Notes under the pieces: model-generated
Told to the model about the DNA's origin: nothing
The model's input: the letters and a program-made list of their open reading frames with translations, nothing else
Databases searched by the model: none
Shown: positions 34,625-44,860 of the stretch, piece after piece
Numbering within the stretch: position 1 is the stretch's first letter
Layout: each line of letters starts with the position of its first letter
Made by a program: the position numbers and the translations under genes
From: Neoceratodus forsteri
Lineage: Eukaryota; Chordata; Ceratodontiformes; Ceratodontidae
Reading direction: 5' to 3'
Length of the DNA: 64,000 nt
Assembly: GCA_016271365.2 (NCBI GenBank)
Contig: CM028129.1
Span: 1,011,853,501 to 1,011,917,500 of the forward strand

Positions 34625-35180
34625 CAAGGGATGGTGTTTTGTCTTATACAGGCAGGTTGAGATTTGGAAGGGGGGACCACTAGACCATCAGAGTGTCATG
34701 TTTGGTGTTCTGACAGGGATTGGGGTTGGGAAGGGACTGCAAGACCACCAAAGATTTGTTTTGTTTTTTATGTTTGTGGAGATTGGGGCTGGAGAGGGAC
34801 TGCTGGTCCAACAGAGATTTCTTTTCTTTACTTGTGAGGGGATTGGGGCTAAGGAGGGACCGCTAGTCCACCAGGGAAGTTTGTATTTTACTTCTATGGG
34901 GATTGGGGCTAGGTATGGACCACTGGATTACCACAGATGTCTTTTTGTGTTTCTTGAGTGGGGATCAGACCTAGGGAGGGACCGCTGGTCCACCAGGGAT
35001 GTTTTTATTTTACTTGTGTGGGGATCAGGCTGGGGAGGGACCACTAGATTACCAGGGAAACTATTATTTTTGTTAGACAGAGGATCAGGGCTGGGGAGGG
35101 ACTGCTAGACTACTGGGGGCACTGTTACATTTATTGCAAAGGAGACTGGGCATGAGAGGGACCACTAGACTACCAGGTAC
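34625..35180. repeat. Right minisatellite arm of the fold-back element
   Basis: Complementary units: 'GATTGGGGCTGGAGAGGGAC', 'CCACTAGACTACCAGG' and T-rich spacers, about eight copies of 60-66 bp. Confidence 0.85.
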
Positions 35181-35921
35181 CCAGCCCTTCATGGTGTATG
35201 GACAGGGTGTGGGGCACCAACCCCCTCTGTGCACTGTTAAGGGCTGGGTTTCTGAAACTTTAAACTGCACCATACTTGCAGCCTTTTAGCACTTCTGAAA
35301 ATTTTCAATATTGTGCTGTGCTGTGTATGCATGGAGGATCCCTCATTTGCATATGCGCAGCGCAATATTGTGCACCATGGCACTATTGGGGTGCACCATG
35401 AATAGGTAGCCTTTGAATATGGCCACACTGTCAATGGCTGGCACTATTCCTTGTTAGCATAGTGTAATCCCGGTTTGTGCCACACTAACCTTTTGAATAC
35501 GGGGGCCTGAATTTCCAGGCTTAAATAGTGGTTATGATTTGGGACCTTTTATAAAGTGAATGTTAATTGCTTTCTGCATGTTCTCTAAAAGTTCAGTAAT
35601 GGGTAATTTGCTCTATTGTGACATGTTTTGGTTTCGATGCATTCATTCTGTTTTTAATGTTTTGCTACAGTAGTAGTTAACAAATTAGTTTGATTTAGAA
35701 TATTTAATAATATACTTTGTTGTTTGATACTGGAGGTTTTTATAAAAGAATGTAATAATTGTAGCAGTTAATTTTGAAATTGTGGTTTTTGGATGATTAT
35801 AAAGGTGTGTAAATTATTGGTGCTTGACAACATGCATCCATTTAGGGTGAAGGTTTATAATTACATTTTTGCTCTGTATACAGTATATCTGTTGTGATAT
35901 CAGTTGATGATGTCATTATTT

Positions 35922-36282
35922 TATTTATTTATTTAGTTTTTGTTGACCAGGTAAGTGCACTAGGCAGATTCTCCTATTTTCAGGCATGACCCGGGGGGAG
36001 AGGGATACAGATGAATGCCAACTGACCTTGAACCAGATTAAGCTGTTGGTGGTATTTTTAGTGACTGAGAGAAATTTGGCCAGGACACCAGGGAAACTTC
36101 ACCTAATCTTTTTGAGAAGTGCCATGGGATCTTTAACATCCACCTGAACTACCACCAGAACAGGCAGATGGGACCTCAGTTTAACATCTCATCTGAAAGA
36201 TGGCACCTCAGGAGTGCAGCACCCCCCTCATGCTGCAGTACAGTGTCAGTATTGGGATATTAACCCAGAAGGTGACCTATAA
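35922..36282 (-). mobile_element. V-SINE, head truncated
   Basis: The minus strand has the V-core ('GATGTTAAACTGAGGTCCC', 'TTAAAGATCCCATGGCACTT', 'GGTGTCCTGGCCAAATTTC') and a tail ending 'CCTGGTCAACAAAAACTAAA' plus (TAAA)n. The tRNA-like head is reduced to its last part near 36280. Confidence 0.85.
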
Positions 36283-36594
36283 AAGCATCCATTTTCACTT
36301 GTTCTGTCAGCCTTTGAAAAAGGATTTACTAATCTGAAATTCTTCAGGCATCTTGTCATTTTTTTAAGCTAATTAATGCTTTGCTTGTTTTAATAAATGG
36401 AGTGGCTGTTTTTCATGAAACAGTGGTGAGTGCCTGATTTTTGGATCGATTGTGTATCATGTGCACTACCATCCCTGTGCAGACATTTTCTTGCTTCCTG
36501 CTTAAAAAATCATTTGCCATTAAAACTTGAGAAAGTTTCTCTCTTACTGATAAGGGTGAAAAGGGGGTGGCTGAGGGCAGACAGGTACTAATTC
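36283..36594. other. Unassigned sequence
   Basis: No supported feature. Confidence 0.4.
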
Positions 36595-36955
36595 ACATTT
36601 GCTTCAGCTGGCAGTATGCTCTTGTTCCTTCTCCCAGCCCCCAGGGCTCTCTAGCCATATGTATATGAATGTCTTTGCACTTACTTACTCTGTTATCTGT
36701 TAATATTGTCTGAACCTCTTAGCTCCTGCAAATGACCCATCCTCTTTGCTTGCCTATGTGATTGCTTTGTACCATACTGATTACTCTGCATTCTCTGTTC
36801 ACTTTTGCTTAATTTATTGTCATGCACCAACGCTGTACTGGTTGTCTTGCACTGTAATGTCTTAATGATCTGTACTCTCCTGGGTCATGCCTGAAAACAG
36901 GTAAATGTTTGTCTAGTGCAACCTACCTGGTTAACAAAAACTAAATAAATAAATA
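36595..36955 (+). mobile_element. LINE 3' UTR sharing the V-SINE tail
   Basis: Ends 'GGGTCATGCCTGAAAACAGG' then 'CTACCTGGTTAACAAAAACT' and (AAAT)n. This matches the tail of the V-SINE at 35922-36282, as expected for the LINE that mobilises it. No coding sequence remains. Confidence 0.6.
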
Positions 36956-37519
36956 ATTGTGGTGGTAAACATGGAAAAAACAAAGAAATCTGGAAAAAGA
37001 AAAACAAACTTAAAGCTGTTGGTTAGAAATGGAATACCCCAAACCTCTAAACATTGAAAATAAACAGAAAATGTAATCCTCCTACAGCTGACTTAAATTC
37101 TACTATTGAGAGAGTTTTCCAGATTATATGTTAAGATTAGTTTGGACTGATGTACATCTAGGAAGTATCTGTAATGTATGTATTAATACTGATAATACAT
37201 TTTAAATATATGTTTCACATGACATATAAATAAGTTTTACAGTTTATAAATATGACTGGAATATATATTACATATACCTTTATAATATATATATATATAT
37301 ATATCTATATATCTACATTCTGTACATATGTATTGAATGCACTAGTTCTACATATCTTCCTATAGCAAAATATGTATACAAGCAAAGAAGGCAGCTCCAA
37401 AATGTAGTAGTGCTCACAACGTAAATGTAAACAGCACTCACTGTAACAGTTAGACAGATATACACATACACTGGATCAGGAACTCCAAAAGACAATTCTT
37501 AGATTTTCCACTACAAAGC
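36956..37519. other. AT-rich unassigned sequence with a TA microsatellite
   Basis: A TA repeat lies at about 37283-37312. Nothing else recognised. Confidence 0.5.
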
Positions 37520-37717
37520 TTATTTGTACAAAAAATAAAATGTTGTAAAACCAAAGCCAAAATTAGCAATAGTAAAAATCAAATCTCTCCACTGGATTGA
37601 TATTTCGTGTTTTTTTCAAGAACAGTGCGAAATGTCTGTCCAGTGGGGAGGTCTGTTTTTTACTGTTGCTACTTTTGGCTTTAGTTTTACAATTTTTTCT
37701 TTACTGTACAAATAAAT
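37520..37717. repeat. Palindrome with about 75-bp arms
   Basis: Left arm parts 'TTATTTGTAC', 'TTGTAAAACCAAAGCCAAAA' and 'CTCCACTGG' pair with right arm parts 'CCAGTGGGGAG', 'TTTTGGCTTTAGTTTTACAA' and 'GTACAAATAA'. The spacer is about 40 bp. It has the form of a small fold-back repeat. Confidence 0.8.
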
Positions 37718-37761
37718 GTTGTGATGGAAAATACAAGAAGTGCATTCTGGAGCTCCTGGTC

Positions 37762-37762
<1 letters not shown>

Positions 37763-37796
<34 letters not shown>
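37763..37796. repeat. (GT)n microsatellite
   Basis: About 16 GT units. The stretch 37797-38365 after it holds nothing recognised. Confidence 0.95.
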
Positions 37797-37797
<1 letters not shown>

Positions 37798-38365
37798 ATG
37801 TGTGTGCCTAAGTTCTGTTGTGAGTAAAATATGTATCTTGTTTGCTTGCAAGATACAGTACAGTATGTGTATAATATATGCTGAATATATATTTGTATAT
37901 ATGTCAAATATAATTTTGTAAATGCCTGCTGTGGTACTGTGTATATATTTGCATAACTAATTTGCATATTTCCAAAGTACAGTTTATCAACCAAAGTCAT
38001 GGTAATTTCTAGTTTTGAATTGATAGCATTAGTTTACAGACCAGAGGGAAAGGTGAAGAGTAAAAAACAAGTACATGTAGGAACTCACCCCAATTAAAAG
38101 GGAACCAAACAGGGGTGGTATAAATACCAGTTTGTACCTTTGTAAATTGTGTTATCAAGAGATACCATAAATCCTATGTGTATGAATAAGTGTGTAATCT
38201 GTATATCGGTGGTAATGGTGCATCATTAAATGATAAGTCTACTAAAGATATCTAAATGGTTACTAATAAGAGGAATTCCAAATGTACAGTTAAAGTTATG
38301 TTACATCAAGATTCATCTATTGTCTTGGTATTTTCAGATATTTGTACAATGTTTATGTTTAATCA

Positions 38366-41300
38366 GTCAATCAATTTTTATTTGTATACTGGAAAGTATG
38401 TGAGCAAAAATTCCCGGTTTTACAAACGTCCAGTGTAGGGGATGCAAACATAATATAACAATACAAAACAGAGACTAACAATAGCAAAATCTATACAAGG
38501 ATAACAATGCACACAAGTAGTTTAGATATATAGAACAATGTCAATGTCTAACAGTTACAGCAACTTAACTAGGGTGACAATGGACTGACATAACAAGAGG
38601 CAATCAATTACAGTAAAGTAAAAAGAGAGAAACAACATAAAGTGGCCCTAATGTTTGCATGTGCAACAAAGAGAGAGCAGGTAAGAGAAGGGAAGAGGTG
38701 TAGATGTGGAAGAACCCTAAGTGCTAGAGGTGGAAAAAGTGCAAGTCTTGTGTGGTTGGTTGTTACTGGGTAGATGTTTGAAATATGCAGAAACCTAGGC
38801 TAGAAATGGGAGGTAGGAGTGAAAGCTAAGTTGAAGGAGGGAGCACACGGTAGGAGGGGGAGGGGTGGGAGGAGGAAAGATGAAGGGGAAAAGGGACTCG
38901 AGTTAAGCAAGGGGGACTAGACATAAGCAAGGTAGTGAGCAACCAGGTTTAGCAGGAGGGCCGGCCAGGGCAGCTGCAGACAGAAGAATTGAGTATATGA
39001 ACTTTGAGGTAGGAATTGAAGGTGTGGATTGACCTACATGCTTGGATATTGGGGGGCAGTTTGTTGTACAACTTAGTGCCCTTAAAAGTGATCGAGTTCT
39101 GAGCTTGCTTAGTATGGTAGAAAGGGGTGTCAAAAACCATACTTTAGGCCCCTCTAGTCATCTGCACGGCAGTAGCGAAGGAGAAGATGGAAATCACACT
39201 GGGCAGCAGCACATTCAGGTGTATCTTATGGAGGAAGGACAGCATTTTTTGACAGAACTACCCTTCAAGGGTGGGCCAGCTAAGGGAGGAGTAGAGGGTA
39301 CAGTGGTGAGTTTTCAGTGGTAGACCTGTGATGAAACAGGCTATGTTGTTGTAGGTAGATCTAAGCTTGGAGTAGAGTAGAGATGAGGTGGGGCGGAAGA
39401 AAATGATGGATCCATAGTCGATGAGTGGCAGGAGAAGAGAGTTAACTAGGTGAAGCCTGGTTGCAGTAATCAGGAACTTTCTTATCCTATAGAGAAGACC
39501 AAGCCTCTTGTGAATCTTCTTAATAAGGTTGTTAACATGGAGATTAAGGGAGAGGTGAGAGTCTAGGAGGAGCCCAAGGTATTTAAATTCAGACACCTGG
39601 GGCTGCCAGAGTTATCAAATAATGTAAGGCCAGTGATAGTGGATTTTCTAGGGCCTGAGAAGACCATAAACTTGGTCTTCTGGGAATTTAGGACCATACT
39701 GTTTACAGAGAACCAGGAGTGCAACTTCCTGAAATCGGACTGTAGATGGCTAAACATGGTGGTGGGGTTGATGTCACTACTGTAAAGTACTGTGTCATCG
39801 GTGTAGAGGAAAAGTTGTGTATTTAGGCAGATAGAGGGGAGATTGTTAATGAAAAGTGAGAACAGAAGGGGGCCCAGGATCGAGGCCTGGGGGATCCCAT
39901 ATTTGATCGGGCATTCAGCAGAGAGATGACCTTCAATGGAGGTTTTATGGGAGCACCCGGAAAGGTAGCTTCCAACCCAATCTATGCCATTGATGGAGAG
40001 GTGCAGATCTCTGAGGGTGTCGAGTAGGAGAGCGTGGTCCACAAATTAGAATGCCTTGGTCAGGTCAACAAATACCGACCCATCATATTGGCCTTTGTCA
40101 TTGGCCTTAAGGATGTTGCTAGTAAATCTGACCAGGGCTGTTTCTGTGCTGTGACCAGATCTAAAGTCATGTTGAGCACAGGAGAGTAAGCTGTTGGTTT
40201 CCAGGTAGGCGGTAAGTTGACAGTAGACAACTTTCTCGATGATCTTTGATAGGGGGAGAGAAGGGAGATAGGACAGCAATTTCTGACCTCGCTTCTGGAC
40301 CCAGATTTGAATGACGGTTTAATGGTGGTGGATTTCCAGGCATTAGAGAAGGTACAAGAGCAGAGGGAGCTGTTTAGAAGATTGGTGATGGGGATTGCGA
40401 GGGCATTGATGGACCATTTAAGGATGTTGTAGACGATACCGTCAGCCCCTTTGCTGGGTTTTGGGTTGTTCCCATGAAAAAAGTTTGATAGTGTCAGCGG
40501 GTTTTAGAACCTTAAAGAAGAATTTGGGGGGAGGCCCAAAATTGGGATTGGGGTAAAGGCAGTGGGGGGGGGGAGCGGTGGGTGAGAGAGATAGGGTGGC
40601 TGGTTTGTATTTTTCGAGTTCACTGAAAAAAGAGTTAAAGATGTTTGCACTTCCATAGGGTCATGGGTTTGTCTACCATCCTGAGGCAGGGTAATGGGAT
40701 CAGAGTTTCTGGTTTTGCCAAAAAGAGAGTTGAGGGTACCCCAAAGCTGACGGGGATTTGAGGATTCCCCGAGCTGCTTGTTTTGTAGGAAGTCTGTTTT
40801 TGCCTTTCTTACAGCCGATTTACATTTGTTTCAAAGGGACTTGTGAAGGGTGAGCTGAGTGGGGTCTCTCTGTTTGTGGTAACGGGCCCATGCTTTGTCC
40901 CTTGTTCTCATTAATGAGATAATATTGGAGGAGACCCATTCATTAATTTTCCCTCTTGTCCTAATTTTTTTGAGGAGAATGTGTTTATCCCAGATGTTAA
41001 CAAGGATGCTGAAGAGTTTCTCCAAAATAGTGTTGCAGTCACCTGGCCCATACATGAAGGACCAATCAACTAGGCTGAGATTGTGGTTAATTAATTGAAT
41101 GTTCTGATCAGCTATTTTCCTGGTGAAGATAAATTAGAGGGGTGCTAGGGTAGATGGGTGGACCATAAACAATATATGGCACAATGATCGCTGATACAGT
41201 TGGGCAAGACTCCAGCACTGGTGATGCGGGAGGGATGCATGATGATGATGATCCAGTTGATTAGCATTTGTGTTCCTGTTTTATGATTAGGTCTGGTGGA

Positions 41301-42290
41301 TGAGGTGATAAGCTGGTGGAGCCCAAGATTTGCAATGCAAGATTTAGCTGTATCAGCTTGGCTGGAATCCTAGTTGATGTTAAAGTCTCCGAGGAGGATC
41401 CACTCACTGTTAACAGGAAAAGAATGCTTCAAGGCCAAGAGTGACTCAAGGTCAGAGTGCAGAGTTCCCGGAGGAAGGCAGGTGGTCATGAGGGTAAGTG
41501 TTTTGTTTGGTCCTAGGAGGAGGAGGTGGATGGAGAAGGTTTCAAGGAGGGTAGACTCATTCCTGGGATTGTATTCTGTGAAGTAGCATTTGTTAGAGAC
41601 ATAGAACATGCAACCCCATCCTTTTTTCTGTCTGCCTTTTCTGATAGAGGAGTAGCCACTAAGCTCAATCTCCCTGTCAGCAATTTTGTGGGAAAGCCAT
41701 GTTTCAGAGAGAGCTATCATATCAAAACTGTTCATGGCTACCCAGGCTTTGAAAGAGTCAAATTTAGCTGGGAGACTCTGAAGATTTAGGTGGACTATGC
41801 TTGTGTTTTTATCTTTGTTGGAGAAAGGTTGCGGGGTGGGACTGCCAGTGAATTCTGGACCAGGGTTGGGATGGATGGTCCCAGAGAGGAGTAAGAGCAG
41901 AATGAGGGTCCTAGAGAAACACAAAATGAGGGGATGTGACTTATGTTTTTTTGATCTGATGCATTTTATTATAGTGACTGGTGTGTGCTTGACGAGACAC
42001 CAGAGGCAGTAGAGGGATAGGGTGAGGGAGAGGCAGGGCATGGGATCATCCGAGTATGGATTGTGAGTGGACCGTTGGTGGAAAGATGGGTCAGAAGGAA
42101 TAGTAAAGGTGAAAAAGCCAGTGGGGGACAGTTGTAGGGGGGTGCAGGTGGGACTAGAATGCCCGAGGGGGTTAGAACAAGAAGGTGAAAGGATAGAGGG
42201 GGCTAGCAGCAATAACAGGAGAAAGGGGAGGAAAAACATGGCAGGTAAAAGAGCAGGCAGAGATAGAGGATTGACAGGGACACCAAGTGG
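38366..42290 (-). mobile_element. L2/CR1-group LINE, nearly full length
   Basis: The 3' end at 38366-38430 reads on the minus strand 'CTTTCCAGTATACAAATAAA' followed by an A-rich tail, the same ending as the plus-strand copy finishing at 48655 and the fragment at 62877-62967. The copy includes an N-terminal extension, endonuclease, reverse transcriptase and a 3' UTR of about 500 bp. Confidence 0.82.
38903..42239 (-). pseudogene. LINE ORF2: 2A-like N-terminus, endonuclease, reverse transcriptase
   Basis: A 289-residue open frame starts at 42239 with a very hydrophobic N-terminus (MFFLPFLLLLLLAPS). At residues 111-130 a leucine-rich stretch leads to 'SGTIHPNPGP' (41885-41856), resembling 2A ribosome-skipping peptides. 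Endonuclease: 'IVHLNLQSLPAKFDSF' (residue 144), 'FDMIALSETWLSHKI' (174) and 'WILLGDFNIN' (280). Reverse transcriptase: 'PISLLPPLSKIIEKVVY' region near 40270, 'SGHSTETALVRFTSNILKA', 'SVFVDLTKAF' (40075; motif A), 'GIPQASILGPLLFSLFINNL' (39904) and 'LYTDDTVLYSS' (39806; YTDD for YADD). Later come 'FKYLGLLLDSHLSLN' (39587) and 'LYNKLPPNIQACR' near 39060. At least four frame breaks. Confidence 0.82.
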
Positions 42291-42660
42291 GGTGTAAGAG
42301 GCAGAATCAAAGGTTATTTACATGTATGCTAAAGGTTTGTAAAAAATGATCGATAGATGTGACTCCAGGATAGCTCAGAGGTTAGAGTCATTGCCCTTGG
42401 TGTACAAAGGGCAGAGTTTAATTCCTTGGGGGGGATAGCAGAGAAAGAAAAGCAGGGTGGGGTACTGGAGGTTTTCAGCTGATGGCAGGAGTGAGTTTTG
42501 GGTCAGCTTGAACCTCAGGGCAGAAGAAATGGGGTGGGGAAGAGTAACAGGGTGCCTATAGTGACCCCTAGTGGTCAAATAATATAAGGAGCAAATTGGA
42601 AAGTGGGCTGTTTGTTCCAAAAATGCATGTCACGTGATAGATCATGTGACCAACAAGACC
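42291..42660. mobile_element. 5' flank/leader of the minus-strand LINE with tRNA-like boxes
   Basis: On the plus strand 42368-42435 has an A-box-like GGATAGCTCAGAGGTTAGAG and a B-box-like AGAGTTTAATTCC. Further on comes 'TGACCCCTAGTGGTCA' (42561) and a GTCACGTGAT element (42629). The same order (tRNA-like boxes, GTGACTCCTAGTGGCCA, TCACGTGA) occurs at 55215-55640 beside the 5' end of another minus-strand LINE. It may be a SINE on the plus strand or a conserved LINE leader. Confidence 0.45.
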
Positions 42661-43029
42661 ACATAAAGGAAATGACGAACAAGGGTAGGTGTGGCGGGGG
42701 AGTGTGGGGCAGTCACCGCATAACAGTGACAGGAAACACCAGTCCGTAACTTGCAGTGTGGCAGAGGCTTCTCCGGTAGGGGAGAGAGGGCTCCCGCTGC
42801 AGCTCCGGCGATGTCCTGGTCCTGTGTGTCTGGGCCTTCACTAGGGAGCCTGCTGGATAAAGGGGACACAGTGTTAGAGGAATGGGAGCAGCAAACAAAA
42901 GAAGGGGGCTGTAATGACTGCACATGTGCTACCTGAGCAGCTGCAGATAACCCAAATGGCATCAAGGGAGGTGGAGAACAAAGAAAGGGAGACAAAATGG
43001 AGTAAGATGAGGCAGAGACAGAAACATTC
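42661..43029. other. GC-rich unassigned sequence
   Basis: Contains 'CTCCGGTAGGGGAGAG' and 'CTCCGGCGATGTCCTGG', which recur in shorter form at about 43415-43445. A short frame at 42751 has no recognised product. Confidence 0.4.
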
Positions 43030-43345
43030 AGTTAAAGCCCAAACTACTCAGCTTCAGTAGCTAAGTAAAGTACCAGTTTCAAGCTATAAATACATTTCTC
43101 CATTAGCGACTTAAGGTATCAGATTGCATGCTAGCTAAAACCCAAACTACTCGACTTCAGTAGCTAAATGAAGTACCAGTATCAGGCTATAAATACAAGT
43201 CTCCATTAGTGACTTAAAGTACCAGATTGAATGCTAGCTGTATCTGCCCAACAAAGGGGTTGGAGTAAACAAAAAACAATGAGCTGTGTTTGCCGACTAA
43301 AAAGTCCTTAAAGCGCTTTCGTCAGGAGGCATGTAGCGCAGTGCA
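43030..43345 (-). mobile_element. PLE-like 3' end with a 105-bp tandem duplication
   Basis: Two direct units (about 43032-43137 and 43138-43234) share 'CTTCAGTAGCTAA', 'GCTATAAATACA' and 'TCTCCATTAG'. Beyond them the minus strand reads CCTGACGAAAGCGCTTTAAG and then GGCAAACACAG, a pattern like PLE 3' ends. Coding sequence is absent. Confidence 0.45.
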
Positions 43346-43450
43346 GAGAGACCAGAAATTCCCTTTTTCACCAGTCTGCACCTTGCAGAGTGGAGGAAGT
43401 TTGCTCTGGTAGGGGAGGGATGGCTCCGGCGATGTTCTGGCCCTGTTTAG

Positions 43451-43739
43451 ATGTAGGTCAACTTCATAAAAAAGTATATCTATTAAGTATTCAAAATACA
43501 TAAGCAGATAAATAAAAGATATATCATGCGCCTATCATAAATATATCATGGAAATATATTTATGATACATTTTAAATATATCTGTCACATAGGTTCTGCA
43601 AAGAATCAGATATTTCAAAACCAGCCAATCAGATATTTTGCATATACTTCAGACATATGATTAAACATATATTTTAAATATACTTTTATAAATATATCTA
43701 AAATATATTTATGTTCCATGTGGGGGCACAGAACAAGAT
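43451..43739. repeat. AT-rich stretch with perfect 13-bp palindrome
   Basis: TATCATAAATATA (43533-43545) pairs with TATATTTATGATA (43555-43567). Further AT-rich inverted pieces surround it. 'ATACATTTTAAATATAT' also occurs near 37195. Confidence 0.6.
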
Positions 43740-44300
43740 CTGGTTGCACTATGGGTGATGCATTCAGAAGCAGTGCTAAACTGAGTGCCTGATAAGTGAG
43801 AACAGCAGCAAGCAGGGGAAAAATAGGACTTCAGTAGAGGCTTAAGGGCAAGATAGAAGGGACAAGCCTAAGGGAGGGAGGAAGGAAGATAATTCCAGAA
43901 TGAAGGCAGTTGAACTGAGAAGGCAGACTGGCTTGTAGATGTAGTGCAATGAAGGAAAATGAAGTACGTGAGTTAGAAGAATGGAGGGATTAAGAGGAGG
44001 GAACATGGGTAGAAAGAAGATCTGACAAGGAAGGGACACAAACCCATACTTAACGAGAACAGCAGTGCAGCAGGATAGGTTCTGGGAGGGAAGAGCAAGG
44101 AGTCTGTATAGGAACAGTGGTGGATAAGAGGGGGAGTCAGAGACAAAGTGACAGAATGATCGGAAGATAGGGTCCAGTCTGGCTAGGGTAGATTTAAGGT
44201 ATCTCCATAGACCACATTTGTGTAGACAAACAGTGGGAGAATCATATACAGAACATTTTCACACTGAACTGGGTTTGAATGGCAGGATCTATTTCTGTAG
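43740..44300 (-). pseudogene. LINE C-terminal fragment
   Basis: Minus-strand frames read 'AFILELSSFLPPL' and, one frame over, a 'WNYLPSSL'-like block with 'LKPLLKSYF' (43920-43840), resembling the C-terminal 'WNSLP.SLR..S....LLK..LF' of L2/CR1-group LINEs. The remainder is too decayed to place. Confidence 0.4.
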
Positions 44301-44329
44301 AAGGCATCCAGTTTAGGGCATAATTTTTT

Positions 44330-44580
44330 GATGGTGGAGGGTGGACCAGTTTTTCAGGGGAGGTGGCAAAAACTGTGGAAGATATTAAGAGGGAAAGGGA
44401 CAGATATAAGGGACTGATTAAAGTGAAACATGATCAAGGGGGAGGTGGAAGAGCACTGCCAGTTGTGAGTGTAGCTCTGCATGCCCAGCAATAGGCTGTC
44501 ATTGTGGGATAGGCAGCAACAGAGCCGACTGAATGGACCTAATCTTGTTTTGTCTAAAAAAGTTCTGTTTTTCTATGTGG
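44330..44580 (+). mobile_element. CR1-group LINE 3' end
   Basis: 'GAGCCGACTGAATGGACCTA' followed by a 'GTTTTTCTATG' tail is the usual end of CR1/L3 elements. Confidence 0.5.
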
Positions 44581-44649
44581 TGCCCAGTATTGACCAAGCT
44601 TTTGTCTTGACCAAAATGTCATATTGGTGAATCAGAATAGAAACTATGT

Positions 44650-44860
44650 TTACTGAGTTGCATAAATGGTGATGTAAGGGACCCATTTATTACATACCTA
44701 TTAGTTTAATAAATCCTATAAGTAAAGTTCTGTCTAAGGTCTTGATGTAATGCCTTGAGGCCTGGATCAAAAAGAATAACATCTTATCCTCATTGCAATC
44801 AGGCCTTACATCTGGTTATTCAAACACTGATCATTGTTTTATTATACAATGGCAAGAAAG
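44650..44860 (+). pseudogene. LINE reverse transcriptase fragment
   Basis: Plus strand reads 'GPIYYIPISLINPISKVLSK', then 'CLEAWIKKNNILSSLQSGLT' and 'SGYSNTDHCFIIQWQ', the conserved block between reverse transcriptase motifs 1 and 2 ('NYRPISLL...K+...L..W....ILS..Q.GFR.G.ST.DH'). Only this block survives. The open frame after 44860 to 45153 has no recognisable domain. Confidence 0.55.

Larger units (their letters stand above)
33483..35507. mobile_element. 2-kb fold-back DNA transposon with mirrored minisatellites
   Basis: Ends: GGACCCTGTATTCA on the left and GGCCCCCGTATTCA as the complement of the right. Target duplication TGA lies at 33480-33482 and 35508-35510. Nearly the whole body folds back: an array of about 60-bp units on the left (33890-34360) faces its complement on the right (34625-35180). 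The centre has perfect 22-bp arms (34448-34469 and 34491-34512) around a 21-base spacer. No transposase is present. The 3-bp duplication and GGNCC ends fit a PIF/Harbinger-like non-autonomous element; the superfamily is inferred. Confidence 0.85.
32355..35600 (+). mobile_element. Penelope-like element interrupted by a SINE and a fold-back transposon
   Basis: 32355-32510 matches the minus-strand PLE at 27890-27720 ('CAGTTTCTTCAACTGAGA' region), and the match continues at 32706 after a SINE. GIY-YIG-region coding (33217-33480) leads to the fold-back element at 33483, and the frame continues at 35511 to a stop near 35560. The 3' end beyond this is AT-rich and runs to an uncertain point before 35920. 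Confidence 0.8.

Noticed and set aside
33890..35180. A CRISPR-like array
   Set aside because: The units are continuous and diverged without unique spacers, and the array is mirrored within a fold-back transposon.
37721..38000. Val/Cys and Thr/His repeat proteins
   Set aside because: They are translations of the GT microsatellite; the same applies at 49865-50164.
42368..42435. A functional tRNA gene
   Set aside because: Only A- and B-box-like motifs are present; no cloverleaf with an acceptor stem and anticodon arm could be drawn. The same holds at 4633, 32640, 50404 and 55226.
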